Shown here piece by piece: positions 11,501 to 20,164 of a DNA stretch of 64,000 nt. Under the pieces are notes generated by a model. It was not told where the DNA came from, searched no databases, and worked only from the letters and a program-made list of their open reading frames with translations. The translations under genes were made by a program, and so were the position numbers. This DNA comes from Diphasiastrum complanatum. Its lineage: Eukaryota; Streptophyta; Lycopodiopsida; Lycopodiales; Lycopodiaceae. The number at the start of each line of letters is the position of its first letter. Position 1 is the stretch's first letter. The stretch spans positions 74,003,279 through 74,067,278 of the forward strand of contig CM055097.1 in the NCBI GenBank assembly GCA_029204225.1, written 5' to 3'.

Positions 11501-14500
11501 AAATGCTTCGTTGCCTCCCCACCATAGAGGTACTGCCACCTCTCCCCCGTGCACTAGAGCCATAGACAACCATCAAGCATGCTTGGATCTCCGATAAGCC
11601 ACGATGTCCCATACCACCGTACCTTACCCTCGACCCTCACCTACCTTCATCCTGAGGCCTAGATTAACGTCCCAACCTAACCACCAGTGGAAGAGCTCTT
11701 CATTCTCCTGGAGAGAATGAATAACAAGCTCTTGTCCACCTCTATATACATAGTCCAAGTGGGGTCACCTCAGTCTGTTGCTGACAAAGACTTGGTGCCA
11801 ATAGTTCTGAATAGCTTGTCATATGCTTATCAGAACTTTGTGATGACGATATCTGTGAGAGAGAAGATCCCTACCTATGAAGAAGTCTATGGTCTCTTGT
11901 TACAGGAGGAGATGAGGAGAATTAATCTCTCCAAGAGGGAAGATTTCCAGAAGCATGCCTTTGCTTCTAAGAAGAAGCAAAATCCAGCTAAGGACAAGAA
12001 GAAAGGTAAAGGCAAGAACAAAGGAGCACCACAAACACTTGAGCAAGGAATGGAGAACTTGCAGATGTCAAAAGCACAATCCTCCTTGAATACTTCTTCC
12101 ACACCTCGAAGGGGAATTGCAATTACTGTGGTAAATATGGACACTTTGCTTTTGAGTGCAGGAAGAAGCTTGCAGAGCAAAAGAAGGGCACAAAGAAGCA
12201 AGGAGGAAATGTTGTTGAGAGTGTTGCAAGAGAGGAGCAAAGTGACATAAGTCAAGCTGAGTTATTCTCTGTTGCATTGGCCTCACAAGCTACAACAGGT
12301 GGTTGGTACATTGACTCAGGTGCTTCAAAGCACATGACCCCTCATAGGGATTGATTTGATACCTTTGTGGGAATTTGTGATGGACAAGAGGTGTGCCTAG
12401 GTGACAACTCAACACTCAAGGTCAAGGGAAAGGGCACAGTACCTGTAAAGCTTCCATCAGGAGAAGTCAAAGTCATTAAGAATGTCTTATATGTACCAGG
12501 ACTTGCTAAAAATCTTCTTTTAGTAGGAGCTATCACTCAAAAAAATATGAAAGTAGAATTTGATGCTACTTATTGTCTTGTGTTGGACTTGAGTGATAAT
12601 ATGAAGGTTGTGGCCAAAGGATTGCAGGAAGATTATCTATACAAGTTGTACAATTCTATCCCTAGTCAGCATGCTTATATAGCAAAAGGAAGTGATGTGG
12701 ATAGATTGTGGCATGAGAGGTATGGACATCTTGGCTACCAAAGCATGCAGGTGTTGAACCAGCATCATATGGTGGAGGGGCTTCCAGTTGTTAAGCCAAG
12801 CTCTTCAGTTTGTGAGGCTTGCGCTATGGGAAAACAGCAAAGACATAAGTTTCCCAAGGAAAGCACCACCAGGGCAGCAGGCATACTTGACTTGATTTCA
12901 GATTTGTGGGGGCCAACCCAAACAAAATCTGCAGGGGGGGGATATTACTTTATGACCTTTATTGATAACTTCTCACGCAAGATTTGGATTTATTTCTTGA
13001 AGTTAAAATCTGAAGCATTCAAGTACTTCCTGCATTTCAAAGCTTTGGTAGAAGAACATTCAGGAAAGAAGATAAAGATGCTCAGGTCAGACGGTGGTGG
13101 AGAGCTCATTAAGGCAGAATTTGTGGAATTCTGCAAGGCCAATGGGATCAAAAGGCAGCTTACAGCTCCTCATACCCCTCAGCAAAACGGCGTAGCAGAG
13201 AGAAAGAACCGAACTTGTGGAGTGTGCAAGGTGCGTGCTCAAGGCAAAGGGGTTGTCCAACTCGTTTTGGGGCGAGGCAATGCACACAGCAGTGTTTCTG
13301 TTGAATAGAAGTCTAACAAAAGCTGTGGAAGGCAAGACTCCAGAAGAGGCATTTAGTGGCATCAAGCCCAAGGCGGGCGCTTTGCGAGTGTTTGGTTGTA
13401 CGGCCTATGCCCATATTCCCAAGGATAACAGGAAGAAGCTGGATGCAAAATCAAAAAAGTGTATTTTCTTGGGATACAGTGAAGAAAGCAAAGCTTACCA
13501 ACTTTACGATCTTACTAGCAAGAAGAGGATCATAGGTCGAGATGTGATCTTTGAAGAAGATCAAACGCCTCCTATAGAGGAACTTGAGATGGAGGATGGT
13601 ACTAGTGAATTTGTGCCAATACTTGATGATCCACATCCATATATTGGAGAGCCAAGATGATCATATGAGTGATCAAGAGGAAGAATCCGAGAAGGCTAGG
13701 AAGCGGAAGGAAAGGGGCATATAAGCAGCTTGTGGGTAGCCTGATTTATCTCACCACTACGAGACCAGACATTTCCTATGCGGTTGGTGTAGCAAGCCAG
13801 TTCATGAGTTCTCCAATTGAAGCAAATTGGAAAGCAGCCAAGAGGACTTTGAGGTATGTCAAAGGGACAACCTGCTATGGGATTGAGTACACAGATGATG
13901 GAAAGCTTCAACTTGGAGGCTTTACCGATTCGGATTGGGCAGGTGATAGGGATGATCGAAAGCTGACCACAGGTTACACTTTCAACCTTGGTTCAGGGGC
14001 CATTTCTTGGTGCAGCAAGAAACAGCCCACAGTTACCTTATCATCGACAGAGGCTGAGTACAGGGCAGCGGCAAAAGCTACCTGCGAGGCAATATGGCTC
14101 AGGAGACTTCTTGGGGAGGAGCAGATTCCACAGGATGGTCCTACTATTCTTCAGTGTGACAGCCAGAGTTGCATCCAGCTTGCCAAAAATCCTGTGTACC
14201 ATGGTCGTACGAAGCATATTGAGGTGGATCAGCACTTCTTACGAGAGAAGATACAAAGCGGAGAAATTCAGCTCAAGTACTGTGATACCAATGATCAAGC
14301 AGCAGATATCTTTACTAAGGCACTTAGTAGAGAACGGGACAAAAAGCAAAGTTGTTCATAGCGACCATACCATGAATACTAAGCTGTCCTAGCACATCAA
14401 CGAGAGAATTAAATCAACAAAAATTTAAGTTGAAACGATTAACCTTATTCACAATGATCGGTGGCTCTGATACCAAATGTTAGAATCCACCTCGTCGAAT

Positions 14501-16716
14501 TGAGTCATTGCTAAGACACAATCAGATGACAAACACTTTGTTACCACCCTCCAACCAAAGGAGTCATGCCTAATCAAATACACGCATCAGTTGTGCACAC
14601 TGATGTGGGTCCATAACAAAGAGCCACCTCGCACCAATAGGACATTGACAGGTGGCACCAAATTGACCTATAGCTCCACATCAGAGTCCTATCTCACAGA
14701 ATGAGTCCGTCACTTTAGGTATTCCGTTACATGCCCTTATGGGTGTAACAACATCTAACATTTATTGAAGAACCATGTAAAATATGTAGAGCAAATCTAC
14801 CAAATAACATGTTTCTATCTACACTAAAACTGAGAATTGCTACTACCATATCAAAAATGCCAATTGAGACAACTACAACACAATCATCTATAGTGCAAAA
14901 TCTTGAACACGATTGCTCTATTGATGACAAGGTTGCATCGAACCGCGGTTCGAACCACTGAATCGTTAGGTACCGGTTCGAGCCGGTTTTGCTGCATTTT
15001 TGGCCCTCATGGTTTCTGGCAGCCTTGGATCTAATCAAGAATGTATCATAGTGGTTTTTTGTTATCTCTATCTTATTTGAATCGTTAAACAAAACTAGAA
15101 CCTTGTATTAAGCTCCTACCAAATGATTTGAAAAAACCCCTAATCTCTTTCAAATCTCACAAGAAAAGCAGAAATAATTGGGGGGGAGATTTCAGATTTT
15201 CAGAGAATCGGCATGTTGGAATCGAGGTTCAAATTTAGAATCTATTTAAAAAAATGTTCAAACGTTTTTTCGATTTGAACCGAGCTAGCTGGTTCGAATC
15301 GCCCGATTCGAATTGGCTTGTAACCTTGAGATTATATGAACTTAAAATTGTAATGCCTAAGATTGAAGAAAAAGGTATCCATGAAGCAACATGTTGCAAC
15401 TCTTAAAAGTTAAGGATTTGCACAAGAGATTAGTAATCATTGAAGAAGAAGTTTAAAAGTGCTAAGTTTAAACATCCTATGGAAATTACGGCCAAACCCA
15501 ATTCGAAGGCATAGTCGGTGGACTGAGGACTCGGCGTCATCTCCACTTTCGTTTCCTAAAAAAATTATGAACATGCTCATAAAAAAATTTGAGTTTGAAC
15601 AGCCACCTCATGTTTTCTCTTGGCTTATTATTAATTCAAGAATCCATAAAGACATTTCTCGGTGCTTATTCCTTTAGTTAACAAAGGTGTGAGAGCTATG
15701 AAAATATGCAAATACCAACTTAGGTTAGCATTCAAGGCCCAACTTGGGGCCAACTTGAGAACACACCCCTTGCCACATTGAGGGCCTCACATGTGTGTGT
15801 GAATTCCAATAAGTAATAGGTACAAATTTGTCTAACAATAACATTCATTTAATTAGTTTGAAAGTTTAAGTGATTTTGTTGGCTAGATTTACATGCACCT
15901 AGACCATTGATAATAGATGGCTAAGATGGTGAGATCACCTCTAAGAAATTAGCGCTCTTCTTGACGCCTTCCCTGGCCGCATTTACTCCATGAACCTGCA
16001 CCCACAATTAGGTATCAGCTGACAGGCGCTTAGACTTTGCCAAAGAAGTTAACCGAAAATTATGTGAGAAAAAGTGGAACGACCTGCATGAGAAGTTTAA
16101 CTCTGTCCAAAGGAGCAGTAACGGTCTTGGCTGCCGCTCCAGCAAGTGCACCAGCCAAGAACAACGCTAAATCCTTGGGTACGTAATTCAGAAGAGCAAC
16201 AGGATGCTTAAGAAGCAGTCCAATGCTTGGTTGGACGACTAGTGTGCTCTCTAGTGGCTTTGCTGATGCTACTGTCGTAGCAGATGAAATTGAAGCAAGG
16301 CACAAACGGCGCACATCACGTCGGCGATCCATGCATGTCAGTGAAGAAGAGGGGCTTCTCACCCAACGCCTCCACAATGGTCGAAAGCTTGTCCTTGCCG
16401 AGTATGTGGTTGATTGTTGGCCAAGACTCACCGTCGCCTGCGAGCGCTTGCTCCCTAAACCCTGAACCCCGTCTTCAATGTGCCTGCATCCATTGGTCCA
16501 TGCCGAAACCAAAGCGCCCGCCAGCGGCTCCAATGCATTTTCTAGGCCTGAATCTAACGCAATCCAAGACCGCTTTACATCACAAACACGCGCATCCAGA
16601 TCCGGTGTTCCTAAATCACGCCCGCTCTGGCATGCCAAACCGGCTGCTGCTGCTGATGATGATGAGGAGCAAGCATTGCCTAACTGAAAAGCGGTGATGG
16701 AGCGCGGCTCCCTCAT
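3597..16716 (-). CDS. TAAC: Plastid ADP/ATP (PAPS) carrier, TAAC-like, 10 exons
   Basis: Mitochondrial-carrier-family protein matching the chloroplast/thylakoid ADP,ATP carrier TAAC, also characterised as the PAPS transporter PAPST1. It exchanges nucleotides across plastid membranes. Exons on the minus strand: 16716-16084, 15995-15939, 5620-5558, 5338-5282, 5112-5029, 4755-4687, 4454-4342, 4203-4034, 3927-3849, 3723-3597. All introns are GT-AG and all phases agree, giving 1452 bp, 483 residues plus TGA. The three carrier repeats each show P-x-D-x-x-R/K: PLDRVKLLMQ (about 202-211), YPLDTLRLRM (301-310), YPLDTVRRQMQ (391-401). A Ser/Ala-rich N-terminus looks like a transit peptide. Intron 2 (15938-5621) is 10.3 kb and full of transposons. 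No lesion is seen, so the gene is probably functional. A close paralogue in the same family cannot be excluded. Confidence 0.92.
3849..3927 (-). CDS. TAAC: TAAC-like exon 9
   Basis: A 79-bp exon between CGTCAG| and |GTACTA, encoding GIVARDGLVGLYRGFVPNAL and the start of the last helix. Phases agree with exons 8 and 10. Confidence 0.9.
4034..4203 (-). CDS. TAAC: TAAC-like exon 8
   Basis: A 170-bp exon with VKKSIPEEARKKPEAS, helix 5 and the third signature YPLDTVRRQMQ. It ends with one base of a Gly codon before GTATGC. Confidence 0.92.
4342..4454 (-). CDS. TAAC: TAAC-like exon 7
   Basis: A 113-bp exon with EEGLGSLYRGLGPSLLGIAP and the helix IAVNFCVFD. It ends inside a Leu codon (CT|), before GTGAGT, and the codon is completed by exon 8. 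Confidence 0.92.
4687..4755 (-). CDS. TAAC: TAAC-like exon 6
   Basis: A 69-bp, 23-residue exon holding the second carrier signature, VTYPLDTLRLRMAVD. The acceptor is CACAG| and the donor CAG|GTAAGC. Confidence 0.92.
5029..5112 (-). CDS. TAAC: TAAC-like exon 5
   Basis: An 84-bp, 28-residue exon. KLFRKNGTELS is a loop between repeats, and RLAAGACAGMTSTL is transmembrane helix 3. The acceptor is TTCAG| and the donor |GTTGGT. Confidence 0.9.
5282..5338 (-). CDS. TAAC: TAAC-like exon 4
   Basis: A 57-bp, 19-residue exon reading VIRVIPYSAVQLFAYEFYK, transmembrane helix 2. GGGCAG| precedes and |GTCTGT follows. Confidence 0.92.
5558..5620 (-). CDS. TAAC: TAAC-like exon 3
   Basis: A 63-bp, 21-residue exon with IGKEEGIMGYWKGNLPQ, the conserved matrix-helix motif of repeat 1. 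The acceptor is AACAG|G and the donor CAG|GTAGCT. It follows the 10.3-kb intron 2. Confidence 0.92.
6062..6115. repeat. (AG)n microsatellite in TAAC-like intron 2
   Basis: An uninterrupted AG tract of about 54 bp, some 440 bp from exon 3. Confidence 0.97.
6116..6827. other. Intron 2, no recognisable gene
   Basis: AT-rich intron sequence with a short pyrimidine tract near 6405-6430. No protein similarity is recognised on either strand. Confidence 0.4.
6828..8220 (-). mobile_element. LINE (non-LTR retrotransposon) remnant
   Basis: The minus strand reads first as an endonuclease (EEP) domain around 8193-7933, with RSRGKQLISLC, CFDLVVLSGI and a DSTGSQS motif. It then gives the region before reverse transcriptase near 7400-7260, where EVNNIKTGLKMILNGKA is followed by a GISTEL and EWGGDIM segment typical of LINE ORF2. 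A later SLWTERNQIRAA motif lies near 7110. Stops and frameshifts are frequent and no YxDD catalytic box is seen. It lies in intron 2 in the same orientation as the host gene. Confidence 0.7.
8414..8500. repeat. (AG)n microsatellite
   Basis: An uninterrupted AG/GA tract of about 87 bp, just 5' (in minus orientation) of the LINE remnant. Confidence 0.97.
8501..10047. other. Intron 2, no recognisable gene
   Basis: No exon or transposon protein is recognised. The stretch around 9720-9960 has short, loosely repeated GTACT- and AGTAGA-type words but no clear repeat unit. Confidence 0.35.
10048..10505. repeat. Inverted repeat with ~118-bp arms (foldback)
   Basis: The left arm, about 10048-10165, and the right arm, about 10386-10505, are imperfect reverse complements (shared words include CCTTGCACATGCTAGTAAGG and CTAGAACTT). 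About 220 bp separate them. Arms this long would fold into a stem in the TAAC-like pre-mRNA. It may be a foldback/MITE-like element; no coding sequence lies between the arms. Confidence 0.8.
10511..11284. other. Intron 2, no recognisable gene
   Basis: The open frames here (for example 10766-11203) show no known domain and no support. I treat them as chance ORFs. Confidence 0.35.
11290..11440. repeat. Imperfect tandem repeat, GGTGATGACATTGGT motif
   Basis: The word GGTGATGRCATYRG recurs three times with related flanks (GAGCTGGTT / GAGTTGGTT / GAGCCAGTT and AACCATG / AACTATA). This suggests two to three diverged copies of a unit of about 55-60 bp. Confidence 0.55.
11446..11525. repeat. LTR fragment matching the LTR at 14478-14760
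   Basis: About 75 bp (GTAAGAATCC... through CATTGCTAAGACACAATCAG...) match the start of the LTR at 14478 in the same orientation. The remaining 200 bp of that LTR are not found here. The two copies bracket the copia coding remnant. Confidence 0.65.
11687..12250 (+). pseudogene. copia gag C-terminal part
   Basis: Reads the end of the UBN2-type Gag (LNSLSYAYQNFVMTI, then EKIPTYEEVYGLLLQEE), a Lys-rich linker, and in another frame a CCHC knuckle (C-x2-C-x4-H-x4-C, NYCGKYGHFAFEC) near 12120-12160. The frame change inside the knuckle region breaks the protein. The N-terminal Gag half is missing. Confidence 0.8.
12297..13308 (+). pseudogene. copia protease, pre-integrase and integrase N-part
   Basis: The protease motif YIDSGASKHMT is followed by a TGA near 12354. 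The longest open piece (12367-13308) continues the protease, then the pre-integrase HHCC module (LWHERYGHLG ... CEACAMGK) and the integrase core with SDLWGP, LRSDGGGE and NGVAERKNR, so the D-D-E set is retained. The frame shifts right after the catalytic Glu segment near 13210. Confidence 0.85.
13217..13660 (+). pseudogene. copia integrase C-terminal part
   Basis: Continues the integrase in another frame: FWGEAMHTAVFLLNR, KTPEEAFSG, RVFGCTAYAHIP and IFLGYSEESKAYQLYD, followed by an acidic hinge that stops at 13658. Reverse transcriptase would normally follow, but the next recognisable sequence is RNase H. Confidence 0.85.
13669..14361 (+). pseudogene. copia RNase H
   Basis: Starts within the segment normally after the RT (YKQLVGSLIYLTTTRPDISY), then gives a complete RNase H: DSDWAGDRDD, SSTEAEYRAA, QCDSQSCIQLAKNP, RTKHIEVDQHFLREK and ADIFTKAL. 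The acidic residues are present and the 230-codon frame is intact. Confidence 0.88.
14462..14760 (-). repeat. 283-bp LTR with adjoining antisense primer-binding site
   Basis: 14478-14760 begins TGTTAGA and ends TCTAACA, perfect 7-bp terminal inverted repeats in TG...CA form. Directly beside it, 14462-14475 reads as the reverse complement of TGGTATCAGAGCCA, the initiator tRNA-Met primer-binding site. So the LTR and PBS belong to a minus-strand element, opposite to the copia coding sequence next to it. The rest of that element is not recognised. Confidence 0.75.
14761..15938. other. Intron 2, 5'-proximal part
   Basis: No gene. A 16-bp perfect palindrome, TCGAACCGCGGTTCGA, lies at 14938-14953, and several GGTTCGAA-type words recur between 14940 and 15310. 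A G-run lies at 15181. Confidence 0.5.
15939..15995 (-). CDS. TAAC: TAAC-like exon 2
   Basis: A 57-bp, 19-residue exon reading VHGVNAAREGVKKSANFLE between TGCAG| and |GTGATC. It corresponds to the matrix loop after the first carrier signature. It is too short to stand out as an ORF; phase 0 on both sides and family conservation define it. Confidence 0.88.
16084..16716 (-). CDS. TAAC: TAAC-like exon 1: transit peptide and first carrier signature
   Basis: The ATG at 16716 opens a 211-codon exon. Residues 1-60 are rich in S, A, R and poor in acidic residues, fitting a plastid transit peptide. The end contains KHPVALLNYVPKDLALF and the first transmembrane helix, then PLDRVKLLMQ. The donor CAG|GT is at 16084/16083. 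The extension is longer than I expect for the Arabidopsis protein. Confidence 0.9.
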
Positions 16717-16933
16717 GGAATCCTCTGCAAGTCTGCACGCGAGCGATCGCGCGCTCTCTCGCCCCTCTCGCTTTCCTCTTCTGTGTTCTTCTCTTTCTCG
16801 TTGTTATCTCCTCTTTTCTCCTTCGTTTTCCTGCTTCAGGAACTTGCAGTCGAACATCCCCCTGACTGACCGGGGGAATGGATGCAAGAGAACGGGAAGA
16901 GGAAAAGGTTAGGTAGCAACGGCAGTTAACGTC

Positions 16934-16946
16934 AATATATATTTTA
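16934..16946 (-). promoter_or_regulatory. Possible TATA box of the TAAC-like gene
   Basis: The minus strand reads TAAAATATATATT about 218 bp upstream of the ATG at 16716. With the usual 25-35 bp spacing, transcription would start near 16905 and leave a 5' UTR of about 190 bp with pyrimidine/purine-rich stretches. This is inferred from sequence only. Confidence 0.45.
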
Positions 16947-17639
16947 AGTGCACCCGGTCGGATGTTAGCCACGAGTCAGGGTTGCCACTTGTACATTTAT
17001 CGATGATTTACAATAAACGTGGCAGGAATCGAATGGTTATTAGCAATCTAACCTTAGCGAGCTTAAGGTCGGGCCTGAGGCCAAGAAGGAAGGAAGATGA
17101 TACGTGTATGTATTGCATTACAACGTGCTCAAGCTCAAATGTTAATTTGTCGCGGTAATGCAACTGGTGCATCTGCTTCAGGGCATTCTACTCAACTTCC
17201 CGTGTATTCAACGCTACAAAGCAATGTTTTCTATGCTATTGGTGTCGTTTAAACTTGAATTTCCTAAGTTTTTAAGCAAATTTAGATCAGTTATATATTT
17301 ACGTTTGCCTTTGGGCGTTCAATTTTTCTATCTTTAATCATGTACTTCTTGATGGGATTTTCCCATCTTTCTTTCAATAAAGTAATATACAATAATTTTT
17401 ATTATTACCCAAATTGATCGCATATCAAGCTCCTGAAGAAACCAAGAGTTTCTATCTTTCAAAGCCTTGGCGTTTTTTCTTAGTTTTTTTTTCCTTTGCT
17501 GTCTTTTTCGCAACTGTGCATTTTGAACTAGGTTTCACACAGTCTGCATTTTTGGGTCATGAAGAAAATTCATCCCTAGGTCTAAAACACTTAGAAAAAT
17601 AGTTCTGAGAACTTTTCCCGACACTGTTGCATTTTTCAC
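16947..17639. other. Upstream flank of the TAAC-like gene
   Basis: AT-rich spacer with no gene recognised. Any further promoter elements of the minus-strand carrier gene would lie here. Confidence 0.4.
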
Positions 17640-18070
17640 ATTTTTGCGAAAAAGGAGACAATGTCCCTAAAATGTCTTAGAAGGTTTAGACCCTTAGAAA
17701 ATGGGACACTCACCCTTAGAAAAGCGACGTTTGCCTTAAAACTGGTTTTTGTCCTAAAGTAGCCTTTTTCGCCCTTTGGCTTTTTCTACTTTCGGAAAAA
17801 GCGACACCTACCCTTTAGAAAAGGGACATTGTCCTACTGTCACGTTTTTCGCCTTCCGAAAAAGCGACACTATCTTTAAAATGCCTTAAAATCATTTTAG
17901 ACCTACCTTCGCATTTTTCTCCTTCTTTCTTGGGAAAAAGCGAAGGTGCCCTTAAAAAAGTGAAGGTGCCCTTGAAAAGCAAAGGTGTCCTCAAAAACAA
18001 AAGATGACACTACCCTTAAAAACCTAAAAGGGTCTTTAAGCAAAAGCGAAAGCCTGCAGCGTAAAGGCAC
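17640..18070. repeat. Degenerate tandem tract of CCTTAGAAAAGCGACA-like words
   Basis: Words such as CCCTTAGAAAA, GAAAAAGCGACA, CATTTTTCGCC and GGTGCCCTTRAAAA recur many times with a loose spacing of about 20-40 bp. The tract looks like an old, eroded minisatellite. The short minus-strand ORFs across it are a by-product. Confidence 0.55.
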
Positions 18071-18711
18071 AAGTGCAACGGGCAAAAGGCGGATGATTCA
18101 TAGAGGACAACGACAGAAAACTCGAATCAGTTTCGGTTAAGGCTAATGCATTTCTTTTTATTAGATCTTCTAACTTAATCAGCCTCTTGGATTGATCACA
18201 TAAAAGAGATCAACGAAGGATGAAGACACACACAGTCAAGGACAGAATACAGGCAAACAGTCTGAGATAGCTCCAGAGCGAGTTTACAGATTAGCAGTAG
18301 CTAGTCATACTATTCGAGAGAAGAGAACATCTCTCTCGCGCCAATGTGCTGATCTGGGAAATAGACAGCGCTCAAGAATTGTATTGTAAATTCAGTTCTG
18401 ATATAGAAGCATTTTTTCTCAATGTTCTGTTCGTTGATGTGTATGATCTGTAGAACTTGATTGCATGCTATCAGTAGATAAATTTCCATTGTTGTCTTAT
18501 TCAACATTATCTGTTGTTTACAAGTTTAATTTTTACAACAGATCGTTAGAATCGATATGGGATTTGGGAGAGAATTAGACCGCAGTGAGAAGCAGTAGCT
18601 ACTCCTACCAAGTCTGCTCTATCTAGTCTTTCATTCTGCATCAGTGATCTCTGAACACGATTGCCATCACCAGGCGGGTCGGAGCCCTGCGGACGGATTC
18701 AGTTTCCATCA
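18071..18711. repeat. Probable 5' LTR end of a plus-strand copia
   Basis: The sequence just before the primer-binding site should be the 5' LTR, ending at CATCA (about 18711). The left LTR boundary could not be placed because the element has no surviving 3' LTR to compare. Confidence 0.4.
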
Positions 18712-18712
18712 G

Positions 18713-18725
18713 TGGTATCAGAGCC
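18713..18725 (+). other. copia primer-binding site (tRNA-Met type)
   Basis: TGGTATCAGAGCC, the usual plant copia PBS, 24 bp before the gag ATG at 18749. Confidence 0.85.
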
Positions 18726-18748
18726 AATGGCTTTAATTATCAAAGCAC

Positions 18749-19620
18749 ATGGCATCCATTAGCAGCATTCAATCAAAGATCTGCACAATCCTTGATTCCT
18801 CAGGATCAAACTTCCTAGCATGGAAGGTGAAGACTTCTCTCTATGGCCTTGGGTTGATGGCACAGAAGAGATGCCCACAAGCATTGGCAAAGAGTTACGG
18901 GAATGGAGAGAGAAGAACGACAAGGCAGTAGCCATGTTGTCTTCCTCCATCGAAGACAGATTAACACTTGATCTAGCCACACTCTCCAAAGCAAGAGAAA
19001 TGTGGGATGTTTTGCTGACAAGATTTCAAACGAAATCACGAAGCCAAATTATGCTTCTTGAAGAACAGCTGACCAATCTCATATGGGATGGTAAAGATCT
19101 CAACTCCTTCATCAGAAGAATGAAGGACCTGTTCCTCTCGCTACACAATTCTAGAACGGAGAATGCAGTCTCAGCAGAGAAGCAGCTCACATACTTGTTA
19201 TGAGCTCTACCAAGATCGTTTCAAACGACCCGAACACTACTTGCTAAAGATCCAACGATGACTCTTGAGAAGGCTGTAATCGAGATCAGAGAAGAGGTGG
19301 AAGACCATGAACACCTTGATGATAGGGATAACTCTGATCAAGATCTCTACAACAACAAAGAGAAGCAGAGGAAGAACTCCAAGCCTAAGAGGGAGTCAAA
19401 CCAAAGACAAGATCGAAAGCAGCAGTCAGAGGGAGCAAAAAAAAACAAGTAGAAGAGCAGAAATAAACCGAGACAACAGAATGGTGAGAAGAAGACCTAC
19501 ACGAGATGCACACGAGAAGGCCACACTGTTGATAAGTGTTGGCTCAATCCAAAGATAGAGTGCATCCACTGTCACAAGAAGGGTCATGCAGCCGTTGATT
19601 GCAACTAGAATCCCAGAAAC
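18749..19620 (+). pseudogene. copia gag
   Basis: An N-terminal open piece (18749-18931) shifts frame into 18820-19203, which carries the UBN2 core (REMWDVLLTRFQ, LLEEQLTNLIWDG, LTYLL) and stops at 19201. A charged linker follows at 19258-19452, then two zinc knuckles near 19500-19610. The second is complete (CIHCHKKGHAAVDC). The first lacks its first cysteine. Confidence 0.82.
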
Positions 19621-19783
19621 AAGAAAGCTCGAAGCAGACAGGAGAGCGATAATAGCTCATCCTACGTGGAGGAACCAGAGTCCTCCAAGATGGCCGAAGA
19701 TAGAGCCAACAACGGCAAGAACCCAGCAGCTTACTTGTGTGCTGATGTTTGTGCGACATCAACTTCAGATACACAAAGAGATA

Positions 19784-20160
19784 ATTATTGATTCAGGTGC
19801 AACGTCACACTTCATGGCAACGAGGCACATGATCACTGATTATCAATAATCAGAATTCTTCAGATACATAATCTTGGGAGATGGTTCCAGACACAAAGTC
19901 AGCGGAACCGTAGCGTTGTGGTTAAGCACCAAAGGAAGAGACAAAAGGCTCGACGACACTCTGTACGTGCCCACTCTTTAGAAGAACCTACTATTTGTTG
20001 CTAAGATGGTAGATGCAGGACTGACAGTCACCTTTGAAGGCGATACCTGCGAAGTGGTTGAAGCTGCAACCACTCAACTTGTCATGACAGGGAATCAAAA
20101 GGAAAACATGTATCACCTCAGGATCCGAGTACCTTCTGAACAAGCTCACTAGATCAACGA
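19784..20160 (+). pseudogene. copia protease
   Basis: IIDSGATSHFMA is the aspartic protease active-site segment. The frame stops at 19847 and the downstream LYVPTL / NLLFVAKM region is broken by further stops. Confidence 0.75.
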
Positions 20161-20164
20161 ATCG

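Larger units (their letters stand above)
11687..14361 (+). mobile_element. Ty1/copia remnant lacking reverse transcriptase
   Basis: Plus-strand copia coding sequence inserted antisense in intron 2 of the carrier gene. Order: gag C-terminal half, zinc knuckle, protease, pre-integrase domain, integrase, then directly RNase H. The reverse transcriptase is missing at about 13660. At least two frameshifts and several stops (for example after the protease near 12354) are present. It is incapable of autonomous transposition. Confidence 0.88.

Noticed and set aside
14938-15310. tRNA gene or SINE from GGTTCGAA (B-box-like) words
   Set aside because: No matching A box, no cloverleaf and no poly-A or target duplication could be found.
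16223-16697. Plus-strand ORFs of 69-137 residues
   Set aside because: Antisense shadows of TAAC-like exon 1, which is GC-rich and so stop-poor on both strands.
16616-16972. Minus-strand 118-residue ORF upstream of and overlapping TAAC-like exon 1
   Set aside because: It lies in the 5' UTR and a different frame from exon 1, with no family motif. The carrier frame starting at 16716 explains the conserved sequence.
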